This document shows positions 1 through 6,900 of a stretch of 10,467 bases of DNA, piece by piece (positions within the stretch are counted from its first letter, which is position 1; each line of letters starts with the position of its first letter). Both the position numbers and the translations under genes were made by a program. Origin of the DNA: DASULK01 sp036381835. Its GTDB lineage: Bacteria; Actinomycetota; Actinomycetes; Mycobacteriales; Micromonosporaceae. The stretch is taken from positions 1 through 10,467 of the forward strand of contig DASVCA010000210.1 in the NCBI GenBank assembly GCA_036381835.1, given 5' to 3'. The notes beneath the pieces are model-generated. The model did no database searches, was not told where the DNA came from, and saw nothing but the letters and a program-made list of their open reading frames with translations.

Positions 1-31
1 CCCCCACCCCCCACGCCTGTCGCGTACCGAA

Positions 32-1123
32 TCAGATCCGCGTCCCGGTGGCGGCGTGGAACGCGTGGTACCGGTCCGGGTGCGGCTTGATGAAGATGGT
101 CTTGCCGATGCTCGGCATGCTGCGGCGCTCGGTGCGGACCACGAACCGTTCCGGGGCGCCGTCGAGCGTGGCGTGCCCGTACACGTTGGCGTCCGAGCCG
201 AGATCTTCGACCAGTTCCACGGTGACCGGCAAACCGCCGTCGGTCGGGCCGACCAGTTCGCAGTCCTCGGGCCGGAATCCGACGGTCACCTTGTCGCCCC
301 CGCCGTCGGCCCGGGCTGCGGCGACCTGCTCGCGGGTCATCGGCACGGTCAACTCGGCGAGAACGGCCCCGTCGTCGGTGAGCGGCACGGTCTTGATGTT
401 CATCGCGGGTGAGCCGATGAAACCGGCGACGAACACGTTGGCCGGGGTGTCGTAGAGGACCATGGGCGTGTCGACCTGCTGCAGTACGCCGTCCAGCAGC
501 ACCGCCACCCGGTGCCCCATGGTCATGGCCTCCACCTGGTCGTGGGTCACGTACACGGTGGTGATGCCGAGTTTGGCCTGCAGCATGGCGATCTGCGAGC
601 GCGTCTGCACCCGCAGCTTGGCGTCGAGGTTCGACAGCGGCTCGTCCATCAGGAAGACCTGGGGTTCACGGACGATGGCCCGGCCCATCGCCACCCGCTG
701 ACGCTGGCCACCGGACAGCGCCTTGGGCTTGCGGTCGAGGAACTCCTCCAGTTGCAGCAGCTTCGCCGCCTCCCGTACCCGCCGGTCGATCTCCGCCTTC
801 GGCGTTTTGCGCATCTTCAGCGCGAAGGCCATGTTCTGGTAGACCGTCATGTGCGGGTAGAGGGCGTAGTTCTGGAAGACCATGGCGATGTCGCGCGCCT
901 TCGGCGGCAGGTTGGTGACATCGCGGTCGTCGATGTAGATCGCACCCTCGTCGACCTCTTCGAGGCCGGCGAGCATGCGCAGACTGGTGGACTTGCCGCA
1001 GCCGGAGGGGCCGACCAGGACCAGGAACTCGCCGTCGCCGATCTCAAGATCGAGCTGGTCGACGGCGGGGCGTTGGCTGCCCGGATAGATCCGGGTCGCC
1101 TTGGCGTAGGTGACCGTAGCCAT
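32..1123 (-). CDS. msiK: Multiple-sugar ABC transporter ATP-binding subunit (MsiK/UgpC/MalK type)
   Basis: This 363-residue cytoplasmic ATPase would energise one or more carbohydrate importers. It shows Walker A GPSGCGKST (38-46), Q-loop Gln84, signature LSGGQ (136-140), Walker B ending in DE (160-161), D-loop SNLD (164-167) and switch His194. After about residue 235 comes a TOBE-type regulatory domain typical of the MalK/UgpC group. The whole length and the N-terminal MATVTYAKATRIYPGS closely resemble Streptomyces MsiK from memory. MsiK is the ATPase shared by several sugar transporters encoded elsewhere. That fits the absence of permease or binding-protein genes on its upstream side, although what lies downstream (left of the window) is not visible. 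The ATG start is supported by AAGGAAG at 1132-1138, 8 nt upstream. A promoter lies at 1250-1278, giving a leader of roughly 120 nt. The family is certain. The shared-ATPase role is inferred. Confidence 0.95.
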   Translation of the reverse strand: MATVTYAKATRIYPGSQRPAVDQLDLEIGDGEFLVLVGPSGCGKSTSLRMLAGLEEVDEGAIYIDDRDVTNLPPKARDIAMVFQNYALYPHMTVYQNMAFALKMRKTPKAEIDRRVREAAKLLQLEEFLDRKPKALSGGQRQRVAMGRAIVREPQVFLMDEPLSNLDAKLRVQTRSQIAMLQAKLGITTVYVTHDQVEAMTMGHRVAVLLDGVLQQVDTPMVLYDTPANVFVAGFIGSPAMNIKTVPLTDDGAVLAELTVPMTREQVAAARADGGGDKVTVGFRPEDCELVGPTDGGLPVTVELVEDLGSDANVYGHATLDGAPERFVVRTERRSMPSIGKTIFIKPHPDRYHAFHAATGTRI

Positions 1124-1249
1124 CGTGGTTGCTTCCTTTCACCGGCAGGAACGTGCCGGACGATCCGAGTGAAGGAGCAGCCGGTGTCCACGCACCGGCC
1201 CGCGGCAGTCCGTCCGCTGTCGATCAGCCTCCGGATGTCGCGTTACGTC

Positions 1250-1278
1250 ACCGTAGACCGGTTCATACCCCCTGCCAA
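1250..1278 (-). promoter_or_regulatory. Predicted msiK promoter (-35 TTGGCA, -10 TACGGT)
   Basis: Read on the minus strand, TTGGCA (1273-1278) and TACGGT (1250-1255) are separated by exactly 17 nt. This is a good fit to a housekeeping sigma-70-type actinobacterial promoter (5/6 at -35; TANNNT at -10). Transcription would start near 1243. The imperfect inverted repeat ACCG-N5-CGGT (1250-1262) overlaps the -10 and could be an operator. Predicted by eye only. Confidence 0.55.
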
Positions 1279-1317
1279 GGTCGTGACGATGGTCATCGAG
1301 GCGGGCGGCGGGTCGGC

Positions 1318-1323
1318 TATGCT
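1318..1323 (+). promoter_or_regulatory. Predicted -10 box of the tRNA-Thr promoter
   Basis: TATGCT lies 13 nt before the mature tRNA 5' end, so transcription would begin about 7 nt ahead of the tRNA. I see no convincing -35 hexamer at 16-18 nt spacing. It lies back to back with the msiK promoter. The 213 nt between msiK and the tRNA contain no gene I can support, only these two divergent start regions. Confidence 0.4.
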
Positions 1324-1336
1324 GACGGGAAACCTT

Positions 1337-1413
1337 GCCCCTGTAGCTCAGTTGGCCAGAGCACTCGCCTTGTAAGCGAGGGGTCGCCGGTTCGAGCCCG
1401 GCCGGGGGCTCCA
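1337..1413 (+). tRNA. tRNA-Thr (anticodon TGT)
   Basis: A complete cloverleaf can be drawn. The acceptor stem GCCCCTG (1337-1343) pairs with CGGGGGC (1403-1409), with one T-G wobble. The D stem is GCTC/GAGC (1346-1349, 1359-1362). The anticodon stem CTCGC/GCGAG (1364-1368, 1376-1380) encloses loop CTTGTAA with anticodon TGT at 1371-1373, reading ACA. The variable loop is 5 nt. The T arm is GCCGG/CCGGC with loop TTCGAGC. The discriminator base is T1410 and CCA is encoded at 1411-1413. It converges on the next gene, whose stop codon is 17 nt away. Confidence 0.97.
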
Positions 1414-1430
1414 CCTCTGATCGACGTATG

Positions 1431-1937
1431 TCATGCCTCAGTGTGAAGGTCCGCCTCGCCCGGCAGGCAGCGCGGCGAGCGATCCGATTTCGGCCACACG
1501 TACGGTAGGTCGGTGGGCAGATCACCGAAGAGCGGCCGGTAGAAGTCGGGATTCTTGCGCAGTAGTGACACCCGATGGCTCAGGTGCAGGTCTTCGCGGC
1601 CCAGCCACGGTGGGAGTTCCCCGGCGGCGGCCAGCTCCGGTTGGCTGCGCACCCGGGTTACCCCGCACGCCTTGGCGAGCTCGCCGGTCATGCTGAGCGC
1701 GCAGGTGTCCGCGCGTCCCGCCGCGCTCCACACCCCGCAGACCTCCAGCCCGTAGCGAACCAGCGCCTCCTCGTACCCGGTCCACATCCTCACCGCCGGG
1801 TGGTGCCGCCACCCGTACCCGGGGCGGATCAGGCCGCGCAGCACCTGCAACGCCTCGACGCGCTGCTTGCCGAGGCGCAGCGGGTCGAGCGACCGGGCGC
1901 TGCGGGTGAAATCGGCGTAGGGCAGGAACGTCTGCAC
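1431..1937 (-). CDS. MSMEG_6728-family protein, function unproven (possible DNA-repair glycosylase relative)
   Basis: This is a 168-residue soluble protein. I recognise the conserved family pattern: N-terminal QTFLPY (2-7), LGKQRVEALQ (22-31), GWRHHPAVRMW (42-52) and C-terminal LxxSHRxxLLRKNPxxYxxLF followed by PYVWP (about 117-149). Actinobacterial relatives are annotated only as MSMEG_6728 family. The LDxxRLxxxRxEALxxL...HHP layout resembles pyrimidine-dimer DNA glycosylases. That link is from memory and is weak. The GTG at 1935-1937 is chosen because relatives start at MQTFLPY. The upstream ATG at 2031-2033 would add a 32-residue Arg/Pro/His-rich extension unlike the family and would nearly reach the divergent gene. 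No good Shine-Dalgarno precedes the GTG. TATCCC at 1943-1948 could be a -10 for a leaderless message. It is divergent from the channel gene, with 119 nt between starts. Confidence 0.82.
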   Translation of the reverse strand: MQTFLPYADFTRSARSLDPLRLGKQRVEALQVLRGLIRPGYGWRHHPAVRMWTGYEEALVRYGLEVCGVWSAAGRADTCALSMTGELAKACGVTRVRSQPELAAAGELPPWLGREDLHLSHRVSLLRKNPDFYRPLFGDLPTDLPYVWPKSDRSPRCLPGEADLHTEA

Positions 1938-2043
1938 ACCCTGGGATACCCGAAACCGTGCCCGGTCATGCCCGGCCGCCGGGCGGGTACCGGTGTGGGC
2001 AGCGCCGTGATCCACGGGGCTGCGTATCAGCAAATCGGAAACC

Positions 2044-2049
2044 TACGAT
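2044..2049 (+). promoter_or_regulatory. Predicted -10 box giving a leaderless transcript for the channel gene
   Basis: TACGAT fits the actinobacterial TANNNT -10 pattern. It ends 7 nt before the ATG at 2057, so the first transcribed base would be at or next to the A of that start codon. No clear -35 is visible. The divergent spacer (1938-2056) also holds a 6-bp inverted repeat GCCCGG-CCG-CCGGGC at 1970-1984, which could be an operator or just GC-rich chance. Confidence 0.4.
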
Positions 2050-2056
2050 GCGAGGC

Positions 2057-3811
2057 ATGGCGGAGCTGTGGCGCAGGCGCACTCGTCGGTCTGTGGTGAG
2101 CCGGCTCCGCGAAGCCAACCACCGGCCGCATTACGTGGTCTGCGGACAGGATGCGCTGGTGGTGCAGGTCGTCAAAGAACTGCTCAAGGAGGCGGTGCGG
2201 GTCACCGTCGTGGTGCCGGTACGCCGCCGGGCCGAGGGACCGGACGTACGGGCGATCAGTGGGATCCGGGTGCTCGTGGCCGACCGCCTGGACGAGGACA
2301 CGTTCCGGGCGGCCGGACTGCGCGGGGCTGCCAGCCTCGCGTTGCTGCATCAGGACGACGTCGGCAACATCCACGCCGCCCTGTGCGCCCAGGAGATAGA
2401 GCCGAACATCCGCATCGTGATGCGGATGTTCAACATGAGCCTCGGCTACCGGGTGAAGCACCTGTTCCCCGACTGCCAGGTGATGTCCGACGCGGCCATG
2501 GCCGCGCCCGCCTTCGTCGCCGCCGCCCTCGGCGAGGTGGCCCCCACGTACTTCCGCCACGGCGGCCGGTCGCTGTTCGTGGCCCGCCGAGGCGACGTGC
2601 GGCCCGAGGCGGTGGTGTGCGGCCTGGCCGACCTGAGCGACCCGGAGAATCCCGCGCTGCTGCCGCCGGACGACAGCCGCGCCGACCTGGTGCTGGCGGA
2701 GGCCAACGGCAAGCACCCGGCCACTGATCTCCCGGCGCGGCGGCTGGCCCGCCTGCGCCGCCGGCAGCTCATGCGCCGACCGATCACCGTGGTGTTGCGT
2801 GCGCTCCGGTCGTTCGTCACCCGCAAGATCGGCATCGCCACGCTGGCCGTACTCGCGGTGGTGGCGATCGCCGGCTACCTGCTCTCCCACCTCGAGCCGT
2901 TCAGCTCCTGGCAGGCTGTCTACCTGGCGCTGATCACCACCTTCAGCGGGGCCGACCCGGAGCCGGACCGGCCCGTGGCCGGCCAGATCGTGCAGATCGT
3001 GCTCACCCTGTCCGGGCTGGCGCTGATCCCGCTGATCACCGCGGCGGTCGTGGACGGCATCGTCAACGCCCGACTCGTGCTCGACCGGGGCCGGCTGCAA
3101 GCCGATCGGGAAGGCCACATCGTGGTGATCGGCCTGGGCAACGTCGGTACCCGGGTCATCCGGCAGTTACACGATCTCGGGTTCGAGGTCGTGGCGATCG
3201 ACAAGAACCCGGACGCGCGCGGGGCGGCTATCGCCGAGCAGCTCGACATCCCGTTCATCATCGGTGACGCGGCCCGGTCGGAAACCCTGCGCATGGCATC
3301 GGTCGGGAAGGCGCAGGCGCTGGTCGTGGTCACCACCGACGATGTGACCAACCTGGAGGCGGCCCTCAACGCCCGGGAGATGACCCCGGACCTGCATGTG
3401 GTACTCCGGTTGTACGACAACGACCTCGCCGAGCGGATCCAGCGTGTGTTCGGGATCGGGGTGAGCCGCAGCGTCTCGCACCTGGCCGCGCCGACGTTCG
3501 CCGCCGCCATGCTGGACCGCGAGGTGCTCGCGACCCTGCCGGTGGAGCGCGAGTTGCTGCTCGTCGCCGAGGTCACCGTCGCCGCGAACTCACCGCTGGT
3601 CGGGCAGCCGATCGTCAAGGTGAACCACCCTCATCTGGTACGGGTGATCGCGTACGCCGGAAGCCACGAGTCCCGCCCCGACTGGACACCGCGCCGACAG
3701 CAGCGGTTGGCCGCCGGCGACCGCCTGACCGTCGTCGCACCCAAGGTCGGCCTGAACTGGCTGCTCCGCCGGATCACACCGCCGTCGTCCAATCCAGATC
3801 GCGCGGGGTGA
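2057..3811 (+). CDS. Cation-channel-like membrane protein with two TrkA-N/RCK NAD-binding domains
   Basis: This 584-residue inner-membrane protein probably handles monovalent cations. In order: an N-terminal Rossmann-like TrkA-N domain (about 24-165); a basic linker; TM1 (about 258-278); a pore loop with TTFSGAD (294-300); TM2 (about 310-332); a second TrkA-N domain with canonical GLGNVG (359-364) and ribose-binding-type Asp382; and an RCK_C-like tail (about 500-575). This is a two-TM channel core sandwiched between RCK domains, as in TrkA-like channel proteins of actinobacteria. The pore loop has no GYG. The first Rossmann loop is degenerate (CGQDALV, 29-35), so nucleotide probably binds mainly the second domain. 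Start: the ATG at 2057 fits a leaderless message from TACGAT. The alternative ATG at 2048 has GGAA 7 nt upstream and adds three residues. Transported ion and gating ligand are unknown. It is followed by a 125-nt spacer and then the nuclease gene. Confidence 0.85.
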   Translation: MAELWRRRTRRSVVSRLREANHRPHYVVCGQDALVVQVVKELLKEAVRVTVVVPVRRRAEGPDVRAISGIRVLVADRLDEDTFRAAGLRGAASLALLHQDDVGNIHAALCAQEIEPNIRIVMRMFNMSLGYRVKHLFPDCQVMSDAAMAAPAFVAAALGEVAPTYFRHGGRSLFVARRGDVRPEAVVCGLADLSDPENPALLPPDDSRADLVLAEANGKHPATDLPARRLARLRRRQLMRRPITVVLRALRSFVTRKIGIATLAVLAVVAIAGYLLSHLEPFSSWQAVYLALITTFSGADPEPDRPVAGQIVQIVLTLSGLALIPLITAAVVDGIVNARLVLDRGRLQADREGHIVVIGLGNVGTRVIRQLHDLGFEVVAIDKNPDARGAAIAEQLDIPFIIGDAARSETLRMASVGKAQALVVVTTDDVTNLEAALNAREMTPDLHVVLRLYDNDLAERIQRVFGIGVSRSVSHLAAPTFAAAMLDREVLATLPVERELLLVAEVTVAANSPLVGQPIVKVNHPHLVRVIAYAGSHESRPDWTPRRQQRLAAGDRLTVVAPKVGLNWLLRRITPPSSNPDRAG

Positions 3812-3857
3812 ATCGGCCCTGATCGCGGGTCACCGCGTACCCACCCGGCCGATGCCT

Positions 3858-3868
3858 CTTCACCCGAG
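3858..3868 (+). promoter_or_regulatory. Weak PHO-box-like unit upstream of the nuclease/nucleotidase
   Basis: CTTCACCCGAG matches 9 of 11 positions of the Streptomyces PhoP direct-repeat unit as I remember it (GKTCAYYYRSG). GGTCACC (3828-3834) and ACCCACC (3839-3845) lie upstream in two abutting 11-nt registers, but not in register with this unit. A functional box normally needs at least two good adjacent units, so this is suggestive only. Confidence 0.25.
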
Positions 3869-3870
3869 CG

Positions 3871-3901
3871 TTGCTATATCGACACTCGTCTCGCATATGC
3901 T
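3871..3901 (+). promoter_or_regulatory. Candidate promoter of the nuclease/nucleotidase gene
   Basis: TTGCTA (3871-3876) and TATGCT (3896-3901) form a recognisable -35/-10 pair, though the 19-nt spacer is long. Reading CATATG (3894-3899) as the -10 gives a 17-nt spacer but a poorer box. This is the only AT-richer patch in the 125-nt spacer. Transcription would start near 3908, leaving a leader of about 29 nt that carries the GGAGG ribosome-binding site at 3923-3927. Confidence 0.35.
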
Positions 3902-3936
3902 CCGACTGTCCACAGTAAATCCGGAGGTCATGTGCG

Positions 3937-6900
3937 ATGCACCGAAGCAGACCCGCCCGTGCCGCGAGAGCAGCGGGCGTCCTCATCCTCAGCGGGGCGC
4001 TCGCGTTAGCCAACGGCACCGCGGCGATCGCCGTGGAAGCCGGCGTGACGCCGTTCATCAGCGAGATCCACTACGACAACGAAGGCACCGACACCGGCGA
4101 GGCCATCGAGATCGAGGCACCGTCCGGGTTCGACCTGTCCGGGTGGCAGATCGTGCTCTACAACGGCGCGAACGGCCTGGCCTACCACACCCGCACGCTG
4201 GCCGGCGCGGTTCCCGCCGCCGGTGTGGTCGTCGCGGAATACCCGGAGAACGGGATCCAGAACGGCTCCCCCGACGGCATCGCACTCGTGTCACCGGCCG
4301 GCGAGGTCGTCGAGTTCCTCAGCTACGAAGGCACCTTCACCGCGCTTGGCGGCCCGGCCGACGGGCAGACCTCGACGGACATCGGCGTGCGGCAGACCGC
4401 GAGCACCCCGGTCGGCCACTCGCTGCAGAAGCTGGACGGCTCCTGGCTGTCACCCGCCCCGAACACGTTCGGCACCCGCAACGGCGGCGGCGCCGACCCC
4501 GACTGCACCTTCACCGTCACCCACACCATCGCCGAGGTGCAGGGCACCGGCACGACCACACCGGTCTCCGGCAGCACCGTCACCGTCGAAGGCGTGGTCA
4601 CCGCGGACCACCGCAGCGGCGGATACAACGGCATCTACATCCAGAGCGCCGGCAGCGGCGGGGCCCGCCCGGTCACCGGCGGCACCGCCTCGGACGGCAT
4701 CTTCGTCTACCTGACCAGCGACCCGACCAACCACCCCACCGTGGCCGTCGGTGACCGGGTTCGGGTCCAGGGCCAGGCCGGCGAATACCACGGCCTCACC
4801 CAGCTGAGCATCGCCGACCGCGCCGCCGTACAGGTCTGCGAGCAGAACGCGCCGCTGCCCGAGCCGGTGCCGCTCAGCCTGCCGCTCGACGACGCCGCCC
4901 GCGAGTCCGTCGAATCCATGCTGGTCGCCCCGGTCGGCGACTTCACCGTCTCCGAGGTCTACAACCTCAACCGGTACGGCGAGATCGTCCTCGCCGCCGG
5001 CACCAGCCCGGCGGCCATCCCCACCGATGTGGCCCGACCCGGCACGAATGAGGCCCGCGACCTCGCCGCCGCCAACAAGCTGAACCGGATCCTGCTCGAC
5101 GACGGCAAGACCACCAACCTCTCCACCGCCGGGCTGCTGCCGCCGTACCTGTCCCCGGACAACCCGGTGCGGGTCGGCGACCGGGTCGAGGGCTTCGGCC
5201 CCACCGTCCTGTCGTACGGCTTCAACGAGTGGCGGCTGCAGCCGACCACCCCGGTCGACGCGGACACCCCGCCGGCCGGACGCACCACCTTCAAGGTCGC
5301 CAACCCGCGTACCCCCGCTCCGGGCGACGTCGGCGGCGACCTTCGACTGGCGAGCTTCAACGTGCTGAACTACTTCGTCCACTTCGGGGGCGCGGCACGC
5401 GGCGCCGCCAACGAGGAGGAACTCGCCCGGCAGGAGGCGAAGATCGTCTCCGCGATCACCGCGCTCGACGCCGATGTGGTGGCGCTGCAGGAGATCGAGA
5501 ACTCGGTGCGATTCTCCCCGGACGACCCGCAGCGGGCGCTCAGGCGGCTCGTCGCCGCCCTCAACGCCGCCGACGGCGCCGGCACCTGGGACTACGTGCG
5601 CAGCCCGGCCGACCTGCCGAGCCCCGACCAGCAGGACGTCATCACCAACGCCATCATCTTCAAACCGGCGAAGGTGCAGCCGGCCGGCCCGTCCCGGTCG
5701 ATCGACGACGAGACCGTCTGGTTCAACGCCCGCGAGCCGATCGCGCAGACCTTCACCGCCGGGCCGGCGACCTTCACCGTCGTCGCCAACCACTTCAAGT
5801 CGAAGGGCGGCACGGGCACCGGGGACAACGCGGACACCGGCGACGGGCAGGGCGCCTTCAACGGGGACCGGGTCCGGCAGGCCCAGTCGTTGGCCGCCTT
5901 CGTCGACCGCCTGCGCGCCGAAAGCGGCAGCGACGACGTTCTGCTGCTCGGCGACTTCAACTCCTACACCCGCGAAGACCCGGTGCAGGTCCTCTACGAC
6001 GCCGACTTCGTGAACCTCAACACCACCGGCAAGGCCACCTACGTGTTCGGCGGCGAGTCCGGGTCGCTCGACCACGCCCTCGCCACACCGTCGCTGGCGT
6101 CCCGGGTCACCGCGGTCGACGTCTGGCAGATCAACGCGGTGGAGTCGTACGCGTTCCAGTACAACGGCCTGCCCGCCTTCTACGCGCCCGACCCGTACCG
6201 GGCCAGCGACCACAACCCGATCGTCGTGGGCGTCAGCACCGCCACCACCGCCACCACCGCGGCGGTCGACTTGCAGCTGCTCACCATCAACGACTTCCAC
6301 GGGCGGCTCGAGTCGCCGACGAGCGTGGGCGGCCGGCCGGTCGGCGGTGCCGCGCAGCTCGCCGGCCTCGTCGACCGGTTGCGCGCGGAGAATCCGAACA
6401 CCGCCTTCGTCTCCGCCGGGGACAACATCGGCGCGTCCACGTTCGTCTCCGCGATCGACGACGACAACCCGACGCTGGACGCGTTGAACGCGGTCGGCCT
6501 GCTGGTGTCGGCGGTCGGCAACCACGAATTCGACAAGGGGTACGCCGACCTCGCCGGACGGGTCAGCGACCGGGCCGCCTTCCCGTATCTCGGGGCGAAC
6601 GTCTACCGCGGGGACGAGCGGGTGCTGCCCGCGTACCACGTGGCACCGATCGGCGGGGTCCGGGTCGGCTTCATCGGCGTGGTCACCGAGCAGACCGGCT
6701 CCCTGGTCAGTCCGGACGGCATCGCCGGGCTGACGTTCCGCGACCCGGTCGCCGAGGCCAACCTGGTGGCCGGGCAGCTCAAGGACGGCGACCCGGCGAA
6801 CGGCGAGGCGGACGTGGTGGTGCTGCTCGCGCATGAAGGCGCGGCCACGGAGAACATCGACTCCGCGGAGGCGCTGGCAGCCGACCCGGTCTTCGGCCGG

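Noticed and set aside
1..31. C-rich stretch at the window start (G-rich on the minus strand, just after the msiK stop).
   Set aside because: It could be a G-tract structure or part of a terminator, but only 31 nt are visible and no stem can be completed.
512..1375. 287-codon plus-strand frame crossing msiK and the tRNA gene.
   Set aside because: It is antisense to msiK and runs into the tRNA, with no recognisable protein family.
2027..3118. 363-codon minus-strand open frame opposite the channel gene.
   Set aside because: Its His/Gln/Arg-rich composition is typical of an antisense shadow. The plus strand encodes clear RCK and TM features.
3813..3852. Hairpin possibility after the channel gene: TCGGCC/GGCCGA outer pairing with CGCGG-GTCA-CCGCG inside.
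   Set aside because: Short 5-6 bp arms, a large unpaired part and no T tract. Too weak to call a terminator in DNA this GC-rich.
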